Assembly: GCA_963707695.1 (NCBI GenBank)
Contig: CAVPQY010000004.1
Coordinates: 1 to 64,000, forward strand
Reading direction: 5' to 3'
Length of the DNA stretch: 64,000 nt
From: JAOPZW01 sp963707695
GTDB taxonomy: Bacteria; Actinomycetota; Thermoleophilia; Solirubrobacterales; Solirubrobacteraceae
Within the stretch, counting starts at the first letter, position 1; each line of letters begins with the position of its first letter. This document shows, piece after piece, positions 28,280 to 36,245 of this stretch. A program made the position numbers and the translations under genes. Under the pieces are notes generated by a model. The model searched no databases, had not been told where the DNA came from, and worked only from the letters and a program-made list of their open reading frames with translations.

Positions 28280-28603
28280 TCAGCCGACCAGATCGCCATC
28301 GAGCCGCTCCAGCGAGGCGGCCACCGAGACCAGCGACACCAGGTCCAACTCCCGCCGGAACCGCAGGGCGGCGTCCCGCACCTCGGCCGACACGGGCTCG
28401 CCGGTGCGCCGGCGATACTTGCGGTAGGACTCGCCGAAATCGAGGAAGACGCGCCGGAGCGCCCGGATGTCGGTGTCGGTGGTGCGCCGCCGGCGGCCCC
28501 GCCCGTGGACCGTGCGATGGGCGTCCTTGATGCGAGCGATCACGCGATCGGTGAGCCGGTGGTCTGCGGGGCCACCGCGGGAGCGCGAAGTGGGGTCGGA
28601 CAT
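28280..28603 (-). CDS. hypothetical 107-residue basic protein
   Basis: An arginine-rich, helical protein (RLTDRVIARIKDAHRTVHGR, DIRALRRVFLDFGESYRKYR, ALRFRRELDLVSLVSVAASL). No family is recognised. ATG 28603 is preferred over an in-frame ATG at 28681, because the extension is low-complexity. It lies upstream of the rpsU promoter in the same direction. Confidence 0.6.
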   Translation of the reverse strand: MSDPTSRSRGGPADHRLTDRVIARIKDAHRTVHGRGRRRRTTDTDIRALRRVFLDFGESYRKYRRRTGEPVSAEVRDAALRFRRELDLVSLVSVAASLERLDGDLVG

Positions 28604-28741
28604 GGAACCGCCAGGTGGGAGAAGGCCTCCGTACCGGATCGGCTGAGGCTTCCTGTAATCTACTCCGCTATGTTGACTCATGCCCGCGAACGGCCTGGCC
28701 GGCCCCGGCCTTCCGTCTCCGGCCTGGGAGAGAGAGGTCCC

Positions 28742-28909
28742 GTGGCGAGGAACAACTTCGGTTTCGAGAAGCGGCAGCGCGAGCTGACCAAGGAGAAGAA
28801 GAAGGAGGAGAAGCGCCAGCGCAAGCTGGAGCGGCAGCAGGTCGACCAGGGTTCCGACGCCGAGTCCCGGGAACCGGGCGAAGACGCGAAGGGTGACGCG
28901 GAACCTTGA
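28742..28909 (+). CDS. small highly charged protein (MARNNFGFEKRQ-type)
   Basis: A 55-residue protein from GTG 28742: ARNNFGFEKRQRELTKEKKK, then EEKRQRKLERQQ and an acidic end (DAESREPGEDAKGDAE). Short proteins with the same NNFGFEKRQ start and a lysine-rich helix occur in several phyla; the role is unknown. An in-frame ATG at 28670 would add a low-complexity stretch, so the internal GTG is preferred. Confidence 0.65.
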   Translation: MARNNFGFEKRQRELTKEKKKEEKRQRKLERQQVDQGSDAESREPGEDAKGDAEP

Positions 28910-28930
28910 GGCGGAGGGCGAACCCTCGGC

Positions 28931-29053
28931 TCAACGATGGGTCCAGAGCCACCAGTTGAGCACGACCAGCCCGAGATTCCCACCGAACAGCAGCATGGCC
29001 CCGAGCGGGGGTCGAGGCGAGGGCGGCCGCTTGGGCGGCTTGAGTATGTTCAC
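28931..29053 (-). CDS. 40-residue single-pass membrane microprotein
   Basis: A GTG-started frame with a proline-rich N-terminus (NILKPPKRPPSPRPP) and one hydrophobic helix (LGAMLLFGGNLGLVVLNWWL) ending TH-R-stop. A GAGG sequence lies 5 bases before the start. It follows the gene at 29066 by 12 bases in the same direction. Too short for certainty, but the helix and its placement are convincing. Confidence 0.45.
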   Translation of the reverse strand: MNILKPPKRPPSPRPPLGAMLLFGGNLGLVVLNWWLWTHR

Positions 29054-29065
29054 GAGTCCTCGATG

Positions 29066-29516
29066 TCACTGAGTGGATCGCGTGACCGGCTCGGCGAGCG
29101 CGGTGACGGACCCGTCCCCATAGAGCCTGACGCCGCGGGCCCCGCGGGCGGTGAGGATCTCCCGCACCTGGTCCACCTGTTGCGGGCGCGACCGCCCGCA
29201 CCGCGATGAGCGAGGCGCCGGCGCCCGCCTCGTCGAGATACTCCTGCCGCAGCAAGCCCTCCTCGGACAGCGCGCCGGTGAACGCCACGCCATCACGCTG
29301 CAGCCGGGTGCCCTGGCCGTAGATCGCCGCGACACTTCCCAGCACCCGCAGGCTGTCATGCAAGTGAATGCCGTCGCCGTCGAAGCCGGCGGCGAGGAGG
29401 GCGTTTACGGCGGTCTCGCCCGCCCGGGCGTCGATCGCGGCGACCACGTAGCCCATGGGATACCAGACGCCGAGCATCCGGGCGAACATCCCGTTCAGTT
29501 CCGGTTCCTCGGTCAT
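29066..29516 (-). CDS. hypothetical protein with a VVAAIDARAGETAVNALLA motif (one frameshift)
   Basis: Starts at ATG 29516 (MTEEPELNGMFARMLGVWYP). The body looks like an alpha/beta fold repeated twice: GYVVAAIDARAGETAVNALL then IHLHDSLRV, and later RPQQVDQVREILTARGARG. A net +1 shift near 29190 joins ASLIAVRAV to RPQQVDQV, giving an end at TRSTQ. No family is recognised; such small proteins are sometimes general-stress related. It has its own promoter and a long leader with a strong hairpin. Confidence 0.6.
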
Positions 29517-29547
29517 ACCGCCCCCGCATGGTCGGGTTCCAAACACG

Positions 29548-29576
29548 AAGGGTCCCGGCGAATCCCCGGGACCCTT
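29548..29576 (-). promoter_or_regulatory. leader hairpin upstream of the gene at 29066
   Basis: A perfect 11-bp stem (AAGGGTCCCGG and CCGGGACCCTT) with a 7-base loop, followed in transcript direction by CGTGTTT. It sits 31 bases before the start codon. It resembles the csp/rpsU leader hairpins in placement but lacks the CAACGTGATCAGG box. Confidence 0.6.
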
Positions 29577-29626
29577 GCATCTGGTTGGAATCGGTGCCGC
29601 TCGTCGGAGCGACTGTCGCAGAGGGA

Positions 29627-29655
29627 AATCTACTCCCCGGAGAGGACTTCCTCAA
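29627..29655 (-). promoter_or_regulatory. promoter candidate for the gene at 29066
   Basis: On the minus strand: TTGAGG, 17 bp, TAGATT. Transcription from here would include the 29548-29576 hairpin in the leader. Confidence 0.55.
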
Positions 29656-29695
29656 GAGTCGAGCCAGCCTGGCGTCGCGAGGCCCGATGCGCAGC

Positions 29696-30238
29696 TCAGC
29701 GGGGCGGACGCTTGCGATCGCCGCCCGACCGGTCGCACGCCGCGATGAACTCGGCGCGCCGCGCCTCGACCCCGGCGATCGGGAACACCGCGGTCGTCTT
29801 GGACGAGCCCGCGCCATCCTCGTAGTCCACGGTCGCCCGCTGGTGCCCGGACAGGAGCGCGAGCACGGAGTCGAGGGAGACCGTCAGCACCAGCTGGCCG
29901 CTGGTCCCCGTCGTCCCGGCGAAGCCCGGGATCCGCCGAGCCGGCCCGCCATCCAGCCTCAGCTCGGCCTCGACGGAGCCCTGGCGCAGCGACTGCTGGG
30001 TCAGGATCGTGGCCCCGGTGTGATCGGCCCGGCAGTCGAGGCTCAGGACCACGGACGTTTTCTGCGGCTCCCCGCGCGGGCCTTCCTGGCCCACCGACCG
30101 GAGCGATGCCGCGGGATGGGCGCCCGCCGAGCTGTCGACCTTGAACTCCCAGGGACCCTCGGCGCCTCCGCGATCGCCGCACGCGGCGAGGGTGGCAAGT
30201 GCGACGAGGATCGTGACGGTTGGTGCCTGGGAATGCAT
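29696..30238 (-). CDS. secreted lipoprotein of unknown function
   Basis: A 180-residue protein starting at ATG 30238 with a lipoprotein signal peptide (TVTILVALATLAAC, lipobox LAAC). The mature part, predicted to be beta-rich, has GPWEFKVDSSAG, VVLSLDCRADHTGATILT, GSVEAELRLDGGPARRIPG and KTTAVFPIAG. It probably sits in the periplasm or on the outer membrane. A truncated paralogue lies at the left edge of the window. No enzyme motif is visible. Confidence 0.72.
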   Translation of the reverse strand: MHSQAPTVTILVALATLAACGDRGGAEGPWEFKVDSSAGAHPAASLRSVGQEGPRGEPQKTSVVLSLDCRADHTGATILTQQSLRQGSVEAELRLDGGPARRIPGFAGTTGTSGQLVLTVSLDSVLALLSGHQRATVDYEDGAGSSKTTAVFPIAGVEARRAEFIAACDRSGGDRKRPPR

Positions 30239-30290
30239 GATCCATCCTCCGAAGAGCGCGCGACTGGCTGACAGCGATCTCGCCATGCGA

Positions 30291-30316
30291 CCTCCCTCAC
30301 TTCGCTCGGGATGACA
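30291..30316. repeat. half of a REP-like dispersed hairpin repeat
   Basis: CCTCCCTCACTTCGCTCGGG followed by ATGACA matches one arm of the dispersed palindromes at 31013-31088 and 36162-36245. The second arm is missing, so it is a decayed or half copy. Confidence 0.65.
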
Positions 30317-30342
30317 GGGGTTTCGGTCGGACCAAAGTTCGC

Positions 30343-30370
30343 TTGACAGTCGCAGGGCGAGGAACATACT
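30343..30370 (+). promoter_or_regulatory. promoter of the lipoprotein gene at 30416
   Basis: TTGACA (30343-30348), 16 bp, CATACT (30365-30370), 45 bp upstream of the start codon. Confidence 0.6.
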
Positions 30371-30415
30371 GCAGGAATCACCCAGCACGTGTCCTTCTCC
30401 TCCTCGAGGATTCCA

Positions 30416-31000
30416 ATGTTTCGCGCACCCACGCTCGCGACCATCGTGGCGGCCGGTTTGGCCGCCGCCTGCGGCACCGATAGCTCGCCCGTCGCGCCCG
30501 ACTCCGGCTCGGCGCCATCCCTCCGCACCGAGAACAGCCCGCCGGGGCCGGGGGCGATGGTCTTCCGCGGGAGCGGCCAGTTCTTCGCCACCTGGCGCGG
30601 CGACGGTTTCCTGGTCGAGATCGGCGCGAGCGCACGGAACGTCGCGCAGTTCTGCACCGGCCCCGACTTCGAATCCGGCGAGTCGCTCGATCATTTCGTG
30701 GAGCGACCGAATGGCGGCGAGTCGTCCTGGTTCAAGAGCGGCGGGAAGGTTCCCATGCTGCTCTTTCCGGACTCCGCCGAGGACATCTGCAGCGCCGCGC
30801 CGGTGGCGCAGGGAACCGGGCTCTACACCGACAACGGCTCCAACTTCCTGGGCGGCAAAGGCCGCGCCAATGGCAGCTTCCGGATCCGCGGCCAGGTGAC
30901 CGACCGGTCGGGCAAGCGGCACCACGTCCTCGTCGTGGTGCATTCGCAGATCCGGCAGGATGGGTTCCACTTCATTGTGGACAAGGTGAAGGTGAACTGA
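30416..31000 (+). CDS. secreted lipoprotein, hypothetical
   Basis: A 194-residue protein from ATG 30416 with a signal peptide and lipobox (TIVAAGLAAAC). The mature region has two cysteines (QFCTGPDF and DICSAAPV) that may pair, and an antiparallel beta look (FRGSGQFFATWRGDGFLVEI, GSFRIRGQVTDRSGKRHHVL, VVVHSQIRQDGFHFIVDKV). It is divergent from the lipoprotein at 29696, with a half REP-like repeat between. The function is unknown. Confidence 0.72.
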   Translation: MFRAPTLATIVAAGLAAACGTDSSPVAPDSGSAPSLRTENSPPGPGAMVFRGSGQFFATWRGDGFLVEIGASARNVAQFCTGPDFESGESLDHFVERPNGGESSWFKSGGKVPMLLFPDSAEDICSAAPVAQGTGLYTDNGSNFLGGKGRANGSFRIRGQVTDRSGKRHHVLVVVHSQIRQDGFHFIVDKVKVN

Positions 31001-31012
31001 GACCGTTGCTGG

Positions 31013-31088
31013 TATCCCGAGCGAAGCGAGGGACCTACTCCGGCCATCCGTGAACGCCGGCTAGGTCCCTCGCTTCGCTCGGGATGAC
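31013..31088. repeat. REP-like palindromic repeat
   Basis: A long inverted repeat: TATCCCGAGCGAAGCGAGGG then ACCTA on the left, matching TAGGTCCCTCGCTTCGCTCG then GGATGACA on the right, with a 24-base loop. It lies between convergent genes, so it may also terminate both. The peptide read-out of this element in frame is HPERSEG, seen in many unrelated genomes. Confidence 0.85.
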
Positions 31089-31098
31089 AAGATGCGTG

Positions 31099-33150
31099 CT
31101 ACCGCGGAAATGCCTCCGCCAGCCCCCCGTCCACCGTAACAAAGCCTCCGGTCGTAAACTTGAACCGTTCCCCCGCCAGCATCACGGCCAGGTCCGCCAC
31201 CGCCTCGGCCGGAATCAATCCCACTCCCATCAGATTCCGCTTCCGGTAGGCCTCGAGCTGCTCCGCCTCGGTGATCTGTCGGCTCGCGGCGCGTTCCTGC
31301 ACGAACCGTCGGAACAGCGGCGTATCCACCTGGTCGGCGTTGATGGCGTTGACCCGGATCCGGTCGCCGCCCAACTCCACCGCGGCCACCCGGAGCGCCT
31401 GGAGCAGCGCGGCCTTGCTGCCACCGTAGGCCACCGCGTCCTTGCCCGGCACCACCGCCGCCTTCGACACCGACGCGACGATGGACCCGCCGAGGGCCTG
31501 GCGTCGCATGATGGTCGCGGCGCGCCCGATCGCCGCCACCGCGCCGAGGTAATGGACCTCGAGCTGGCGCTGGAGGTCCTCCCGCCTGATCTCGGTGACC
31601 GGCGCGAACCGAGGCGGCAGGCCGGCGGTGTAGAACAGGCAGTCGAGCCCGCCGAACTCGAGCACCGCCCGGCGGAAGAGTGCGTCGAGGCTGGCGTCGC
31701 TCCGTACGTCGGCCGCGACGCCGACCACCCGACCGGGGAACGCCGGTGCCAGCTCGGCGGCGACCGCCTCAGCGGCGGCGGCCTCGAGGTCGGCCACCAC
31801 GACGTGGGCGCCCTCTTCGGCGAAGCGTCGTGCCGCCGCCCGGCCGATGCCGCTGCCCCCGCCGATCACCACCGCGACGTGCCGGGGCAGCTCCTTCGTA
31901 GCCAGTTCGCGGGCGAGCGTCTCCTCCACCTTGCGGCGCTCCAGCGGCCAGTGCTCGAACTCGAAGACGTCGGCTTCGTCCAGCGACTGGAACCGGTCCA
32001 CCGCCTCGGCGCCGGCGATGGCTTCGAGCGTAGCCCGGTAGCAGAGGTTGGCGGTCACGGCGCTCCGCTTGTCGCTGAACGCGGTGATGAGCCCGAGACC
32101 GGGGACGAGGACCGTTTTGGCCCAGTCGTCCAGGGCCTGCTGGTCAGAGGCGTGGCGGCGATGGTACTGCTCGTACTCCTGTCGCGCCGATGAGATCTGG
32201 CTCCGGACCCGCTCCACCAGCGCGTCGGGCGGCGCGGCGAGGTCGAGCTCGAGCCGGACCGGCAGGCGGCCGGCGCGGAGGAGATGCTCCGGCGTCGCCA
32301 TCCCCCGCCCTGCCAGCTCGGGCATACGCTCCGCCGCCAGCGTGGAGAGGATGTCGGGCGCGTCGTCGTAGTGGAGGATGATGCGGGCGGTATGGCGGTA
32401 GGACGGTAGGGCGGTAGGGTGCTCGGCCGGCGCCAGTGCGCCACGCACCGCGGGCAGAACGATCTCCGCAAGACGCCGCCTTTCCTCCGCGGCGGGCGCG
32501 GGGGTTCGGACCGCGCCGAGCGGCTGTCGGCCCCGCCGTCTCGCGGCGATGAGCTCGTCGATCTTCGCGACCACCTGCCTGAGCCGCCGCTCGGCCTCGT
32601 CGGCGTCATCGCCCCACACCACCAGGCCGTGATGCGCCAGCGCGAGGCCGACCGCGCGCTCCGGGATGCTGCCCACCATCCGGCCCACCGCCCGCGCGAG
32701 CGGGAAGCCGGGCCGGCTGTAGGGGACGTAGACGATGGTCCCCTCGAACAGCTCCTCCACCAGCCGCTCAGCCGTGGCGTCGGGGACGTTGGTGAGACTC
32801 ATCGTGGCGACGTCGTGGGTATGGACGATGACGCGATGCGGCAGCAACGAATGCAGCGGGGTCTCGACGCTCGGCACCGGACCCTCGGCCAGCATGCACC
32901 CGGCCATGAAGCGCATCATCTCCGCGTCGGACATCGACTCGGCCTCGGCCAGCGATGCGAGCCGGGTGAGGGAGAGGCGGGTGAAACCGTCGGGCCCGAT
33001 GGTCCGCAGATCGGTACCGCTGCCCTTCACCAGCAGCGCGTCGTCGAGCTTGACGGAGGTGTTGCCGCCGCCGGGCTGGACCAGCCGGGGGTCCTGGCCG
33101 ATGCGGTTGGAGAGCTGGACCAGAGCGGCGAGCGGGTCGTTTGCGGGCAT
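31099..33150 (-). CDS. bifunctional class II aldolase / short-chain dehydrogenase
   Basis: A 683-residue fusion. The N-terminal class II aldolase domain (about residues 1-380) has the phosphate-site segment GGGNTSVKLDDALLVKGSGT, HSLLPHRVIVHTHDV with metal-binding histidines, and LALAHHGLVVWG. The C-terminal SDR domain has VIGGGSGIGRAAARRFAEEG (about residue 425) and a YGGSKAALLQALR catalytic segment. Relatives include the rhamnulose-phosphate aldolase/lactaldehyde dehydrogenase fusions of sugar catabolism. It is intact. Its last 45 codons are duplicated as the remnant at 7581-7720. Confidence 0.88.
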   Translation of the reverse strand: MPANDPLAALVQLSNRIGQDPRLVQPGGGNTSVKLDDALLVKGSGTDLRTIGPDGFTRLSLTRLASLAEAESMSDAEMMRFMAGCMLAEGPVPSVETPLHSLLPHRVIVHTHDVATMSLTNVPDATAERLVEELFEGTIVYVPYSRPGFPLARAVGRMVGSIPERAVGLALAHHGLVVWGDDADEAERRLRQVVAKIDELIAARRRGRQPLGAVRTPAPAAEERRRLAEIVLPAVRGALAPAEHPTALPSYRHTARIILHYDDAPDILSTLAAERMPELAGRGMATPEHLLRAGRLPVRLELDLAAPPDALVERVRSQISSARQEYEQYHRRHASDQQALDDWAKTVLVPGLGLITAFSDKRSAVTANLCYRATLEAIAGAEAVDRFQSLDEADVFEFEHWPLERRKVEETLARELATKELPRHVAVVIGGGSGIGRAAARRFAEEGAHVVVADLEAAAAEAVAAELAPAFPGRVVGVAADVRSDASLDALFRRAVLEFGGLDCLFYTAGLPPRFAPVTEIRREDLQRQLEVHYLGAVAAIGRAATIMRRQALGGSIVASVSKAAVVPGKDAVAYGGSKAALLQALRVAAVELGGDRIRVNAINADQVDTPLFRRFVQERAASRQITEAEQLEAYRKRNLMGVGLIPAEAVADLAVMLAGERFKFTTGGFVTVDGGLAEAFPR

Positions 33151-33202
33151 GGGGGAGAAGATGGCCGCGTCGGCCGCAGTGGCAAGGCGGTCGGAACCCC
33201 TT

Positions 33203-33229
33203 TGTCATCGCGAGCGCGAGCGAGGGAAC
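33203..33229. repeat. partial REP-like repeat
   Basis: TGTCATCGCGAGCGCGAGCG followed by AGGGAAC matches the left arm of the dispersed palindromes with one changed base. No opposite arm is seen. Confidence 0.5.
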
Positions 33230-33350
33230 TGCTGGAAGCGGACCCGGCGTTCATGGGGCTCGGACCGTAGCCTCCTGAGGGAGTCTCCGCGCCTCCGGGG
33301 CGTTCCTCCTGTACGGTGTATGCGCCACACAGGACGCCCAGGAGGCCGCC

Positions 33351-35317
33351 ATGGCTCGCGCTCTCACTCCATCATCGTTCCTCTGCCGGATCACTCTCCT
33401 GGTCCTCGCCGCCGTCTCCGCGGCGGACGCGCAGGCCCCCTCCTCGCGCAGCCGGACCAGCGCGGCCGGCACGCTGTTCCCCGACGGCACGCCCGAGCAA
33501 CCCGCGACCGCCTGCCCCGCCGCCCGCGCCCGGGAGCCTTGCGCCAGCTGGTGTGCCGGGGCAACGGGGGGACGCATATCCCCATCGAGCAGAAGCCGAG
33601 CCCCCGCAGCGCGGGCTATGTCGCGGTGCTGCTGGCCTACCGGGCAAACCCGGTCCCGGCCGGCCCCGGATACGATAAGCTCGAGCCCGGCGCCTGCTCC
33701 TGGACCCCCCTGGCCGACGCCGGCACCCCGCCCGAGCCGGGCGTGGTGCACTTCGACCTCGACCCTGTCGGGTCGGAGTTCGTGGCGGACCCCGAATCGA
33801 TGGCAGCCTGGATGTCCGATCCGGGCCACTACTGGTTGTTCTACGTGGATGACAAGAGCAACGTCTCCATCAGCCACGGATCCTACGGCCCCAGGTTCCG
33901 GTCCGACCCGACGCCGAGCGACAAGCCGAAGAAGACCAACGCCACCGCGCTCCGCCGGGAGAAGCTTCGCTGCCGGGGCGGGACCGGACTCGCCTTTATT
34001 CGGAAGGGCATGGCCGGGCCGAACCTCGTCGCCATGAAGCTCAGCTACAAGGTCGCCTACAGCCCCGCCGGGCCGGCGGGCGAGGGGCTCGAGAAAGGTC
34101 AGTGCGCCTGGGGCGACCGTACCGACGCGCGGGAGGAGCCGGGCCGGATCGTCTTCCTCACTCCGGGGAATGCTCAGCTCAAGCAGCAGCAGTCCGGGAG
34201 TGAGGTGGACCGCTCGCCCACCGCCGCCGAGCAGTGGCCCGACGCGCACACCATCCCGCCGTACCTGCAGGACACTACGCACTACTGGACCTTCACCGTC
34301 AGCCTGGCCGATCCCGACTCGGCGCTCAACCATCGCGCCTGGAAGCCGGCGGTTGTGGCCGGCGTGCTGTCGGATCCGGCGTCGGAGGCGCCCCAGGAGC
34401 TGCAGCGCGCGGAGCCGGGGCCCGCGGCTCCCTACGACCCGGGGCGGAGCACGACCGCCGGGTTCGCCGGGATCGGCGCGTTCGGGGACACAAGGGACAA
34501 CGCCGGCAGCACGACCTCCAACATCGGGCAGGCGGGGGAGCGCATCAGGGACGTGCTGGCCTCGACCCAGCTCGCGAACGCGGCGATCCGGTTCGTGACC
34601 CGCATGGGCGCGGGGCCAAGCGTGATCCTCAGCAAGAACTCACCCGTGGACGAGCCGGGGACCGGGTTCAAGACCTTCCTGGGCGGGGCGATGAGGATGT
34701 ACGTGTACGAGAAACCGGAGGCGATCACCAGCGCGTACACCGCCTCGCAAACCGGGCTCGAGCGGGACACCCGGTACCACTACATCATCGACGTCCCGGG
34801 TGACGGCAACCGCATCCCGCGCCAGCAGTACGTCGGCGAGGTCAAGACCTGGGGTCAGAGCGCGGTGGTGACCTTCACCGAGATCACCATGGTGAGCGAC
34901 GGCGACACCGACGGCGCGGGCGACTTGCAGTTCACCTTCGTGGCCGAGGACGGCACCCGAACCATCGGGGCGGAGGGGGACGGCGGACTGCAGTGGAACG
35001 ATGGCTCCCGGAACCAGATCTCCGACGTGTCGATCACCGCGCTGAAGGCCGACCGGCTCCACATCCACGTGAGCGGGGTGGACGACGATCAGGTCAGGAC
35101 CAACCGGTCCGCCACCCCGGATCCGTGCGTCGACTCCTACGCACCGGTGGGCAAGAACCAGCTCTACGAGTGGAACTGCGCGAAGACCGAGGTGGACCTG
35201 ACCCAGTATCCCGGGCAGTCGGCCAGCATTCCGCTCTACTTCAGGTCGATGGCGCTCCGGAACGGCAGCACGCTGATGTTCGATGTGCGGGGGTATGTGA
35301 CGGTGACTCGGCAGTAG
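33351..35317 (+). CDS. secreted protein of unknown function (frameshift near N-terminus)
   Basis: Starts at ATG 33351 with a Sec signal peptide (LCRITLLVLAAVSAADAQ). Two repeated segments of about 110 residues look alike: LVCRGNGGTHIPIEQKPSPR then CSWTPLADAG..., and LRCRGGTGLAFIRKG then CAWGDRTDAREEPGRI, each followed by HYW(L/T)F. The C-terminal half (ITMVSDGDTDGAGDLQFTFV) is beta-rich. Frames near 33530-33560 must be joined by a net shift equal to one missing or two extra bases. No catalytic motif is visible. It is probably an extracellular binding or surface protein. Confidence 0.7.
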
Positions 35318-35551
35318 GCGACAGGACTCCGCGCATCGAGCGCTAGCGTCGGCTCAACGACTGTTCCAGCTCCCCTGAGGTCTCGCGTCGTGAATGATGG
35401 AAGGCCGATCGCAATGCGCCGCCGGCGAGTGCAAAATCGCTCACTAGCTGCAACCGGCCCGGGAGGCGCAGATTAGCCTGACCTCCCTGGGCCTGCGGCC
35501 ACAGGGACCGGGACTTGCAACCAGGCCGGCGTCCCCATCCCGAGATCTGCC

Positions 35552-36147
35552 ATGCAAACTCTCGCCACCTTCCGCGGTGCCGCGCTCGTCGTCGCCCTGG
35601 CTCGCCACCCTCACCAGCTGCGACAGCCAGAGTCCGAACGGCACCACCTCCCTCAGCGTCCAGCTCAAGGATGCGCCGGGCGACGTGCAGCACGCCTTCG
35701 TCACCATCACCGAGGTGGACCTGGTGGGCTCCGGCGGCGTGCAGGTGCTGACCGACACGCCGGTCACGACCGACCTGCTGACCCTCGCAACGGATGTCCT
35801 TCCGCTGGTGCAGGACGTCGAGGTCCCGTCGGGCACCTATCACGAGCTCCGCTTCAAGATCAGCGGCGCGTGCCTCGCGGTGGACGATGGAAACGGCGGG
35901 AGCACGGTGTACGCGACGGACGGCTACGACAGCACTCCGTGCGGCGGAGAGGCCGACTGGCTCGCTGCAGGCGCCGAGCTATGCCCAGTCGGGACTCAAG
36001 GTGCAGATGACGGGCGGCGCGCTGGTGCTCGACGTTCCCGAGAAGATCCTGCTGGTGGACTTCGACGTGACCCAGAGCTTCGGGCACGCGGCGAGCGGGT
36101 GGGTGATGCACCCGGTCGTGACGGGGGGCGAGCTCCAGGCGCAGTAG
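35552..36147 (+). CDS. DUF4382-type secreted lipoprotein (two frameshifts)
   Basis: From ATG 35552: MQTLATFRGAALVVAL, then LLATLTSC as the lipobox if one base is removed near 35600. The body matches the DUF4382 pattern: TSLSVQLKDAPGDVQHAFVT, then ITEVDLVG, LPLVQDVEVPSGTYHELRFK, and KVQMTGGALVLDVPEKILLV near the end. A second net +1 shift near 35960 joins GEAD to GSLQAPSYAQSG. The stop is at 36145-36147. The function is unknown; it is expected on the periplasmic or outer surface. Confidence 0.75.
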
Positions 36148-36161
36148 CAGCCCGGAGCTGC

Positions 36162-36245
36162 TGTCATCCCGAGCGCAGCGAGGGACCTGCTTGTCCGGGC
36201 TTCGAGCCTCGGATGAGCAGGTCCCTCGCTGCGCTCGGGATGACA
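36162..36245. repeat. REP-like palindromic repeat
   Basis: TGTCATCCCGAGCGCAGCGA opens the left arm, and TCGCTGCGCTCGGGATGACA closes the right. The two arms pair over about 28 bp, with a loop of about 30 bases. It lies between the DUF4382 gene and the next kinase gene and touches the latter's proposed ATG. Confidence 0.85.
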
